Shown: positions 1 to 5,298 of the stretch, one piece after another
Position numbering within the stretch: position 1 is the stretch's first letter
How the letters are laid out: every line of letters begins with the position of its first letter
Assembly (NCBI GenBank): GCA_025964295.1
Contig: JAOPZD010000535.1
Coordinates: 1-7,692 of the forward strand
Reading direction: 5' to 3'
Origin: Conexibacter sp.
Lineage (GTDB): Bacteria > Actinomycetota > Thermoleophilia > Solirubrobacterales > Solirubrobacteraceae
Length of the DNA: 7,692 nt
Notes under the pieces: generated by a model
Seen by the model: the letters and a program-made list of their open reading frames with translations, nothing else
The model's database searches: none
What the model was told of the DNA's origin: nothing
Translations under genes and position numbers: made by a program

Positions 1-25
1 CTCAACCACCGAGGGCGTGGTTGAG
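1..25. terminator. Perfect 9-bp hairpin upstream of dinB, possible terminator
   Basis: CTCAACCAC (1-9) and GTGGTTGAG (17-25) are perfect reverse complements around a 7-base loop. No T-tract follows on the + strand, so it is not a textbook intrinsic terminator, but high-GC actinobacteria often have hairpins without a U-tail. It lies in the only leading gene-free stretch (1-82), between an unseen upstream gene and dinB, so ending upstream transcription is the simplest reading. An operator is the alternative. The bases before position 1 are not visible, so a T-tract for leftward transcription cannot be assessed. Confidence 0.4.
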
Positions 26-70
26 TCGTCCCTCGACGCCCCGGGGGGCCGAATCGTCGGTCCTCCCGCG

Positions 71-76
71 TACCCT
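71..76 (+). promoter_or_regulatory. -10 element (TACCCT) for leaderless dinB
   Basis: TACCCT spans bases -12 to -7 relative to the GTG at 83, so transcription would be expected to begin at or next to the start codon itself. No purine-rich Shine-Dalgarno stands before the GTG and no clear TTGACA-like -35 is visible. The same kind of hexamer occurs at the same spacing before other genes in the window, which supports it as a real promoter signal. Confidence 0.6.
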
Positions 77-82
77 GGCGGG

Positions 83-1174
83 GTGGCGAAACGGGTCATA
101 GCCCACCTCGACTGCGACGCGTTCTTCGCGTCCGTCGAGCTGCAGCGGCGGCCCGAGCTGCGTGGCCTGCCGGTGATCGTCGCCGGGACCGGCCCGCGGG
201 CGGTCGTCACGACCGCCAGCTATGAGGCACGCAAGTTCGGCGTCGGGTCGGCGATGAGCGCGGCCGAGGCCAAACGGCGCTGCCCGCAGGCGGTCACGAT
301 CCCGCCCGACCACCAGGCCTACTCGGCCAAGTCCCAGGAGGTCTGGGGGCTGGTCCGCGAGCGCATCGAGCTGCTCCAGCAGGCCGGGATCGACGAGGCC
401 TACGCCGACCTGTCGGGGATCGAGAGGCCGATCCCGCTGCTGCGCGAGCTGATCGCCCACGTCAAGGAGCAGACCGGGATCCAGATCTCGGCCGGCGTCG
501 CGCCCAATCGCCTGGTGGCCAAGATCGCCTCCGACCTCGGCAAGCCCGCCGGCTTCGTCGCCATCGGGCGCGAGCAGTGCGCGGCGCACATCGCCGGCCG
601 CTCGCCGCGGATCGTCCCCGGCATCGGCCCGAAGACCGCCGCGCGGCTGGCCGAGATGGGCTACCCGACGCTCGGGGCGCTGCAGGACGCGCCGGTCGCC
701 GAGCTGCAGGAGCGCTTCGGCGAGCGCTACGGCCACGACCTGCACCGCCGCGCCCACCTGCACGACGAGTCGCCGGTGGTCACCACGCGCGTGGCGAAGT
801 CGCGCTCGGTCGAGACGACGTTCGACGTCGACGTCGCCGACCACGCCCAGCTGGAGTCGATCCTGCGCGGCCAGTCCAAGAAGCTCGCCGAGGGCCTGCA
901 GCAGCGCGAGACGCGCGGGCGGACGATCGCGATCAAGGTCCGCCTCGACGACTGGACCACCGTCACCCGCGCGCGCTCGATCGACGCCTACATCAACGAC
1001 GAGGCGACGATCATCGAGGTCGCGCTGGAGCTGTTTCGCGACTACGCGCCGCCGCGGCCGGTCCGGCTGCTCGGCGTCCGCGTCGCGGGCTTCGAGGGCG
1101 TCGACGACGAGCCGCCCGCGGCCGAGCCGCGGGGCGCGCCGCCCGGGCAGCTGGTGCTGCCGCTCTCGGTCTGA
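83..1174 (+). CDS. dinB: DNA polymerase IV (Y-family translesion polymerase)
   Basis: This is a 363-aa Y-family polymerase that copies damaged templates in DNA damage tolerance. The palm begins HLDCDAFFASVE, giving metal-binding Asp10 and steric-gate Phe15, which should exclude ribonucleotides. GIDEA at 102-106 supplies the catalytic Asp104-Glu105 pair, with Gly where SIDEA is usual. YEARKFGVGSAMS (47-59) is the finger motif. VPGIGPKTAARL is the thumb helix-hairpin-helix, and KSRSVETTF opens the little-finger domain. The C-terminus QLVLPLSV fits a beta-clamp-binding peptide, as in E. coli Pol IV. Length is normal for the family (E. coli 351 aa). I chose GTG at 83 over ATG at 17 because family similarity begins just after it, the 17 start lies inside the 1-25 hairpin, and TACCCT sits 6 bases before the GTG. 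No obvious LexA box is visible. The next gene starts 19 bases downstream behind its own -10-like hexamer. Confidence 0.95.
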   Translation: MAKRVIAHLDCDAFFASVELQRRPELRGLPVIVAGTGPRAVVTTASYEARKFGVGSAMSAAEAKRRCPQAVTIPPDHQAYSAKSQEVWGLVRERIELLQQAGIDEAYADLSGIERPIPLLRELIAHVKEQTGIQISAGVAPNRLVAKIASDLGKPAGFVAIGREQCAAHIAGRSPRIVPGIGPKTAARLAEMGYPTLGALQDAPVAELQERFGERYGHDLHRRAHLHDESPVVTTRVAKSRSVETTFDVDVADHAQLESILRGQSKKLAEGLQQRETRGRTIAIKVRLDDWTTVTRARSIDAYINDEATIIEVALELFRDYAPPRPVRLLGVRVAGFEGVDDEPPAAEPRGAPPGQLVLPLSV

Positions 1175-1180
1175 GCCGGG

Positions 1181-1186
1181 TACCGT
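1181..1186 (+). promoter_or_regulatory. -10 element (TACCGT) before hydrolase 1
   Basis: TACCGT lies in the 19-base gap after dinB and ends 7 bases before the ATG at 1194. The placement matches the leaderless pattern seen before dinB. No Shine-Dalgarno is apparent, so the hydrolase probably has its own start point in addition to any read-through from dinB. Confidence 0.5.
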
Positions 1187-1193
1187 CCCGGCC

Positions 1194-2003
1194 ATGTCGC
1201 ACCTGACCGTCGGAGGCCGCCGCCTCTTCCACCAGCGCCGCGGCGCCGGCGAGCCGCTGCTGCTGATCCAGGGCATGAGCGGGACCCACCTCGCGTGGGG
1301 CGAGCCGTTCACCGCCGACCTCGAGCGCGACTTCGACGTCGTCGCCTACGACCACCGCGGGATCGGCCGCAGCGATCGCGTCGACGAGCCGTTCACGATC
1401 GCCGAGCTGGCCGAGGACGCCTCCGGCGTGCTCGACGAGCTCGGCTGGGATACGGCGCACGTGCTGGGCATCTCGATGGGCGGGATGGTCGCCCAGGAGC
1501 TGGCGCTGCGCCACCCGGGCCGGATCCGGACGCTGACGCTCGGCTGCACCTACTGCGGCGGGGCCGGCTCGGCGCTGGCGCCGCAGTCGACGCTGGAGCG
1601 CCTCAGCGCGGGGATGATGTCCGGCGACCGCGAGCTGGCGATCCGCACGGGCTTCGAGGTCAACGTCTCGGCCGCCTTCGCCGCCGTCGACGCCAACTAC
1701 GACGCGTTCCGCGCCATGGCCAAGTCGCTGCCCGCGCCGGTGCCGGTGATCATGCTCCAGATGCAGGCCATCGCCGGCCACGACACCAGCGCGCGGCTGC
1801 CGTCGCTGGAGCTCCCGACGCTCGTCATCCACGGCGACGAGGACCTGATGCTGCCGGTCGCCAACGGGCGCCTGATCGCGTCGCTGATCCCCGGCGCGCG
1901 GCTGGAGGTCCTCGAGGGGATCGGGCACATGTTCTGGTGGGAGCAGCCGGCCCGCAGCGCCGAGCTGGTGCGCGCGCACGCGCTCGCCGCGGCCGGCGGC
2001 TGA
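1194..2003 (+). CDS. Alpha/beta-fold hydrolase with intact triad
   Basis: This 269-aa protein is a soluble alpha/beta hydrolase of the esterase/lactonase/C-C hydrolase superfamily. The nucleophile elbow GISMGG places Ser94. HGDED (213-217) gives the acid, most likely Asp217, and GIGHMFWWEQP gives His245. YDHRGIGRSD (52-61) is the conserved segment after strand beta-4. The usual HG oxyanion motif is QG here (26-27), a common variant. No signal peptide or membrane segment is seen, so it is probably cytoplasmic. Substrate cannot be assigned: dinB upstream and the convergent thioredoxin downstream give no metabolic clue. It follows dinB by 19 bases and may be partly co-transcribed with it, although a -10-like hexamer lies in the gap. 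Its stop is 12 bases from the stop of the opposite-strand thioredoxin gene. Confidence 0.9.
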   Translation: MSHLTVGGRRLFHQRRGAGEPLLLIQGMSGTHLAWGEPFTADLERDFDVVAYDHRGIGRSDRVDEPFTIAELAEDASGVLDELGWDTAHVLGISMGGMVAQELALRHPGRIRTLTLGCTYCGGAGSALAPQSTLERLSAGMMSGDRELAIRTGFEVNVSAAFAAVDANYDAFRAMAKSLPAPVPVIMLQMQAIAGHDTSARLPSLELPTLVIHGDEDLMLPVANGRLIASLIPGARLEVLEGIGHMFWWEQPARSAELVRAHALAAAGG

Positions 2004-2015
2004 GCGGGCGTTGTC

Positions 2016-2759
2016 CTAGTACAAGGCGCCGGCGAGGCGGCGGCGCGCGTCGCGGGCGAACGGGTGGTCGACGCCGAGCGCGTCGAGGATCCCGACGACG
2101 ACCCGGCGCAGGTCGTCCTTGCCGCCGTCCGAGCTGCCGATCGCGTCGATGAGCAGGTCGACGGCCTGCTGCGGGTCGCCGGCGTCCAGCGCCGCGAACG
2201 CGGCCAGCGCGTTCTCGTCGCCCTCGCGCTCCAGCCGGATGCGCGCGCCGAGGCCCTCGGCGGCGAAGTCGCCCTGGGCGTTGGCCAGCGTCTCGAGCGC
2301 GCCGTCGAGGTCGCCGGCCTTGCGCTGGTGGATCGCGAGCGCGAGCTTGGCGTCGGCGCGCGCGGGCTCGAGCGCGATCGCGCGGCGCAGCGACTCCTCG
2401 TCGCCGGCCTCGACCAGGCCGTCGGCCTCGGAGGGCAGCAGCCCGTCGAGGAAGCGCGCGACCTTCGCGGGCGGCTGCGCGCCGATGAACTCGTCGACGA
2501 CCTTGCCGTCCTTGAACGCCTTGACGGCGGGGATCGACTGGATGCCGTACTGCTGGGCGAGGCGCTGGTTGGCGTCGGTGTCGAGCTTGGCCAGGACGAG
2601 CTGGCCCTCGCGCTCGGCGGCGGCCTGCTCCAGGACGGGGCCGAGCATCTTGCACGGGCCGCACCACTCGGCCCAGAAGTCGACGACCACCGGGGTCTCG
2701 TGCGACTTGTCGATGACCTGCTGCTGGAAGTCCTGCTCGGTGACGTCGATGACAGCCAT
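2016..2759 (-). CDS. Thioredoxin-TPR co-chaperone, YbbN/CnoX type
   Basis: This 247-aa protein has an N-terminal thioredoxin domain (about 1-107) and a C-terminal TPR-like helical domain (about 110-247). The active site is WCGPC at 32-36, and the cis-proline loop SIPAVKAF has Pro77. Residues 120-247 carry helical-repeat segments such as ALEPARADAKLALA and KAGDLDGALETL. The protein ends RRRLAGALY, closely resembling the E. coli YbbN/CnoX tail. CnoX proteins protect oxidation-sensitive clients and pass them to chaperones. E. coli YbbN lacks a redox-active CxxC, whereas this protein keeps CGPC and so probably has both oxidoreductase and holdase activity (inference). Start ATG at 2759 is where thioredoxin similarity begins; earlier in-frame codons would run into the divergent hydrolase gene. 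It stands alone on its strand and shares a symmetric promoter with that hydrolase. Confidence 0.92.
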   Translation of the reverse strand: MAVIDVTEQDFQQQVIDKSHETPVVVDFWAEWCGPCKMLGPVLEQAAAEREGQLVLAKLDTDANQRLAQQYGIQSIPAVKAFKDGKVVDEFIGAQPPAKVARFLDGLLPSEADGLVEAGDEESLRRAIALEPARADAKLALAIHQRKAGDLDGALETLANAQGDFAAEGLGARIRLEREGDENALAAFAALDAGDPQQAVDLLIDAIGSSDGGKDDLRRVVVGILDALGVDHPFARDARRRLAGALY

Positions 2760-2765
2760 GTCTCC

Positions 2766-2771
2766 TAGGGT
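2766..2771 (+). promoter_or_regulatory. -10 element (TAGGGT) for hydrolase 2, overlapping the opposite one
   Basis: TAGGGT ends 7 bases before the GTG at 2779. It is embedded in the dyad TCCTA-GGG-TAGGA (2763-2775), whose centre, 2769, is exactly 10 bases from each of the two divergent start codons. Both strands therefore present a TANNNT hexamer from the same base pairs. Confidence 0.6.
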
Positions 2772-2772
2772 A
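2767..2772 (-). promoter_or_regulatory. -10 element (TACCCT, minus strand) for thioredoxin-TPR gene
   Basis: Read on the minus strand, bases 2772-2767 are TACCCT, ending 7 bases before the ATG at 2759. This is the same hexamer and nearly the same spacing as dinB. Five of its six base pairs are also part of the plus-strand hexamer TAGGGT for the divergent hydrolase. No ribosome-binding site is visible in the few bases between hexamer and start. Confidence 0.6.
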
Positions 2773-2778
2773 GGACGG

Positions 2779-3570
2779 GTGACGCTGCACGTAGAGCGAA
2801 GCGGAGACGGACCCACCCACCCGCCGGTCGTCCTCCTGCACGGGCTGACCGCGACCCACCGGTACGTGGTGATGGGCTCCAAGGCGCTGGAGCGCGCGGG
2901 CCACGACGTGGTGGCCTACGACGCCCGCGGCCACGGCGCGTCGGACCCGGCGCCGGCGCCCGAGGCCTACACCTACGCCGACCTCGCGGAGGACTTGTTG
3001 TCGGTGATGGACGAGGCGGGGATCGCGCGCGCGGTGCTCGCCGGCGCCTCGATGGGCGCCCACACCGCGGTGCGCGTCGCCCTGGAGCACCCCGAGCGCG
3101 TCGCGGGCCTGGTGATCGTCACGCCGGCCTATGACCCGCAGGACTGGCCGGGCGATCTGGTGCGCTGGGATGCGCTCAGCGACGGGCTGCGGTCGGGCGG
3201 CGTCGAAGGGTTCGTCGCCGCCTATGGAAACGAAGGCCCGGAGAAGTGGAAGGCCACGCTGCAGACCGTGCTGCGCCAGCGCCTCGGCGCCCACGAGCAC
3301 CCCGAGGCGGTGGCCGACGCGCTGAAGGCCGTGCCGCGCTCGCGCCCGTTCGCGGCGCGCGGCGACCTGCGCGCGATCGCCGCGCCGACCGTCGTGGTCG
3401 CCGACCGCGACGAGCCCGACCCCGGCCATCCGCTCGCGGTGGGCGAGTTGTACGCCTCGCTGATCCCGGGCGCGCGCCTGGTCGTCGAGGAGGAGGGGCA
3501 GAGCCCGATCGCCTGGCAGGGCGGGCAGCTGTCGAAGGTCATCGCGTCGGTCGCCGCAGCCGAGGCGTGA
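2779..3570 (+). CDS. Alpha/beta-fold hydrolase with atypical triad (His replaced by Gln)
   Basis: This 263-aa alpha/beta hydrolase starts at GTG 2779. The strand beta-3 motif VVLLHGLTA carries the oxyanion HG (21-22). YDARGHGASDP (47-57) follows, and the nucleophile elbow GASMGA places Ser91. VVVADRDEPDPGHP (205-218) supplies the acidic residue, probably Asp211. Where the catalytic His normally sits, the sequence reads EEEGQSPIAWQ (237-247), with Gln241 in place of His. The equivalent site in the neighbouring hydrolase is GIGHMFWWEQ. The enzyme may therefore use another base, such as His217 just after the acid, or may be a non-hydrolytic alpha/beta-fold protein. The start is set by the TAGGGT hexamer and by homology; longer in-frame starts would run through the opposite gene. 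Its 3' end overlaps the permease gene (GTGA), implying translational coupling. Substrate unknown. Confidence 0.88.
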   Translation: MTLHVERSGDGPTHPPVVLLHGLTATHRYVVMGSKALERAGHDVVAYDARGHGASDPAPAPEAYTYADLAEDLLSVMDEAGIARAVLAGASMGAHTAVRVALEHPERVAGLVIVTPAYDPQDWPGDLVRWDALSDGLRSGGVEGFVAAYGNEGPEKWKATLQTVLRQRLGAHEHPEAVADALKAVPRSRPFAARGDLRAIAAPTVVVADRDEPDPGHPLAVGELYASLIPGARLVVEEEGQSPIAWQGGQLSKVIASVAAAEA

Positions 3571-4472
3571 GGCGGCTCGCCACCCGGGCGGTCGGGATCG
3601 CGGTCGTCGTCGTGGCGACGACGGCCTGCGCCTGGATCCTGTTCCACCTCCTGCGGCCCAGCCTGTTTCGCGGCGACCGCCAGTCGCTGCCCGGGTTCCT
3701 GGACCGCGCGTTCCTGCACTTCGACTTCGGGCGCTCCCAGCAGGGCAGCCAGCGGCCGGTCGCCGACCTGATCCGCGAGGGGCTGCCCGCCGACCTCAGC
3801 GTGCTCGTGGGCGGCCTCGTCCTCGGGCTGGCGGCGGGCGTCGGCGGCGGGATCGCCTGCGCGCGGCGCCCGCGCGGGCTCGGGTCGCGCGCGGCGCAGG
3901 CCGTCGCGCTGGTCGGCATGTGCACGCCGGTCTACGTCACCGGCCTGATGGCGCTGCTGCTCTTCGGCACCGACATCGCGGCGATCCCGCTCGGCGTCGG
4001 GATCCCGCTGCGCTACGTCGAGTTCGACAAGTCGCCGTCGGGCTGGCTGGGCGCGCTGATCGTGCCGTGGATCGTCCTCGGGCTGCCGCTGGCCGGCATG
4101 TGCCTGCGGGTGATGCTCGGCGAGATGGTCGAGGTCGCCGGCGCCGACTACGTGCGCTCCGCGCGCGCCAAGGGCCTGGCCGAGTGGACGCTGCTGCGCC
4201 GCCACGTCGCGCCCGCGGCGCTGGCGCCGACCGCGATGCTCGCCGGCTCCGCCATGCCGCTGCTGATCACCAACGTCGTCCTCGTCGAGCAGGTCTTCAG
4301 CGTGCCCGGCGTCTTTCGCGACCTCACGCGCTCGATCGGCTCCTCCAACGTGCCGCTGATCCTCGGCACGACGGCGGTCGGCGCGCTGCTCATCGCGCTC
4401 ACCACGTTCCTCTTCGACGTGGTGCTGGTCTGGCTGGACCCGCGCGTGCGGGCCGCCGGCGCGGCGTCGTAG
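3567..4472 (+). CDS. DppB-type ABC transporter permease (orphan)
   Basis: This 301-aa integral membrane permease is of the dipeptide/oligopeptide/nickel (DppB/OppB) class. TM1 is about residues 8-29. A short external region follows with FLHFDFGRS and RPVADLI, matching the family's GDLGxS and PV landmarks. Further membrane spans lie near 77-98, 110-133, 160-184, 219-244 and 263-288. The cytoplasmic EAA loop, which contacts the ATPase, covers about 189-216 (ADYVRSARAKG, then RRHVAPAAL). EQVFSVPGVF (241-250) is also typical. Start GTG 3567 overlaps the hydrolase stop as GTGA, so the two are probably translated together. Unusually, no second permease, ATPase or binding protein follows: the next gene is unrelated and has its own promoter signal. 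It may pair with subunits encoded elsewhere; transported substrate unknown. The stop codon TAG doubles as part of the next promoter. Confidence 0.88.
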   Translation: MRRLATRAVGIAVVVVATTACAWILFHLLRPSLFRGDRQSLPGFLDRAFLHFDFGRSQQGSQRPVADLIREGLPADLSVLVGGLVLGLAAGVGGGIACARRPRGLGSRAAQAVALVGMCTPVYVTGLMALLLFGTDIAAIPLGVGIPLRYVEFDKSPSGWLGALIVPWIVLGLPLAGMCLRVMLGEMVEVAGADYVRSARAKGLAEWTLLRRHVAPAALAPTAMLAGSAMPLLITNVVLVEQVFSVPGVFRDLTRSIGSSNVPLILGTTAVGALLIALTTFLFDVVLVWLDPRVRAAGAAS

Positions 4473-4475
4473 GGT
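4470..4475 (+). promoter_or_regulatory. -10 element (TAGGGT) overlapping the permease stop codon
   Basis: TAGGGT begins with the TAG stop codon of the permease gene and ends 6 bases before the ATG at 4482. Spacing matches the dinB element exactly (-12 to -7). No Shine-Dalgarno is visible in the 9-base gap. It suggests a new leaderless unit starts here although the genes are nearly abutting. Confidence 0.55.
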
Positions 4476-4481
4476 GTCGGC

Positions 4482-4892
4482 ATGAACGTCGACTGGGTGA
4501 TCCCATGCCGGTACGTGGAAGTGCACGACAACCTCGGCAGCATGATCGGTGCGGGCATCGACACGTTCTGGGTGCCCGAGCTGCCGGCGTCGCTGCAGGT
4601 GCTGTGCGCCGTGCGGCTGACCGCGACGGCCGACGAGCTGACCGGCGGCATCACCCACCAGATGCGCAACGTCGTGACCGACCCGTCGGGCGAGGTCGTC
4701 AGCGACGTCGGCGGCGAGTTCGAGATCGGCACCGAGAACCCGCGCCGCGAGTGGCTGAACGGCATCGTGCTGCCCAGCGCCATCCAGTTCGACGCGACGG
4801 TCGCCGGGACCTACCAGCTCGAGCACATCGTCGACGGCAACAGCCAGTCCATCCCGCTGCATGTCATCGAAGGCGCTCCCGAAGAGGACTGA
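4482..4892 (+). CDS. DUF6941-like protein of unknown function
   Basis: This is a 136-aa acidic, soluble-looking protein with no signal peptide or membrane segment. It opens with VDWVIPCRYVEVHDN and GAGIDTFWVPELPAS. A beta-rich middle follows, alternating hydrophobic strands with DPSGEVV. It ends with a strand pair reading AGTYQLEHIVDGNSQSIPL. That order (short N-terminal strand, GAG-I-x-FWVP segment, late GTY-x-L-x-I-VDG hairpin) resembles the DUF6941 family as I remember it. The match is from memory and should be checked. The family has no established function, and the fold is probably a small beta-sandwich (inference). It is first in a tight three-gene unit, and its last 32 bases overlap the DUF3052 gene. 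ATG at 4482 is chosen because TAGGGT stands 6 bases before it and no earlier in-frame start fits. Confidence 0.8.
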   Translation: MNVDWVIPCRYVEVHDNLGSMIGAGIDTFWVPELPASLQVLCAVRLTATADELTGGITHQMRNVVTDPSGEVVSDVGGEFEIGTENPRREWLNGIVLPSAIQFDATVAGTYQLEHIVDGNSQSIPLHVIEGAPEED

Positions 4893-5298
4893 CGGCGCGG
4901 GGTACTCGGGGACCCCGCTCGTCACCAAGCTCGGCGTCAAGGCGGGGATGCGCGTCGCGATCCTCGGCGCGCCCGCGGGGTTCGACGCGACGCTCGGGCC
5001 GCTGCCCGACGGCGTCGCGGTCGCGCGGCGGCTGGGCGGGAGCAAGGACATGGTGATCGTCTTCGTCACCGAGCGGGCGGCGCTGGCGCGGCGGCTGGAC
5101 GCGCTGCGGGCGGCGATCGCGCCCGACGGGATGGTGTGGGTCGCGTGGCCGAAGCGGGCGTCGGGCGTGCGGACCGACGTCACCGAGGACGTGGTGCGCG
5201 AGGTGGTCCTGCCGACCGGGCTGGTCGACGTGAAGGTCTGCGCGATCGACGCGACGTGGTCGGGGCTGAAGGTCGTCATCCGCAAGGCGCTGCGGTGA
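4861..5298 (+). CDS. DUF3052 family protein
   Basis: This is a 145-aa cytoplasmic protein. The segment AGYSGTPLVTKLGVKAGMRV (13-32) is followed by ILGAPAGFD, a glycine-rich turn. DMVIVFVTERAALARRL and the C-terminal WVAWPKRASG, VTEDVVREV and LVDVKVCAIDATWSGLKVV complete the pattern I recognise as DUF3052. The alternating hydrophobic strands and G-x-P-x-G-F turn suggest a compact alpha/beta fold related to methyltransferase-like Rossmann folds, but no cofactor site can be claimed. Function is unknown in the family. The ATG lies inside the preceding gene (32-base overlap), and no in-frame ATG, GTG or TTG follows before the conserved AGYSGTPL, so this start is nearly forced. No promoter hexamer precedes it, so translation probably depends on the upstream gene. 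Its stop overlaps the thioesterase start as GTGA. Confidence 0.88.
   Translation: MSSKALPKRTDGAGYSGTPLVTKLGVKAGMRVAILGAPAGFDATLGPLPDGVAVARRLGGSKDMVIVFVTERAALARRLDALRAAIAPDGMVWVAWPKRASGVRTDVTEDVVREVVLPTGLVDVKVCAIDATWSGLKVVIRKALR

Noticed and set aside
48..68. LexA-type operator upstream of dinB
   Set aside because: I looked for a GAAC-N4-GTTC-like palindrome and found only GAATCG without a matching half. SOS control cannot be claimed.
17..82. Longer dinB start at ATG 17
   Set aside because: The extra 22 residues show no family similarity, the ATG lies inside the 1-25 hairpin, and TACCCT correctly spaced before GTG 83 supports the shorter protein.
2..1312. Long minus-strand frame opposite dinB
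   Set aside because: It gives a low-complexity Arg/Asp/Leu-rich translation with no domain, lies wholly opposite a clear Y-family polymerase, and has no promoter or start signal. It is a shadow.
2008..2027. Possible bidirectional terminator between the convergent hydrolase 1 and thioredoxin genes (TTGT/ACAA with mismatched GC extension)
   Set aside because: Only four contiguous pairs, then a G-G mismatch and two further pairs: too weak to call.
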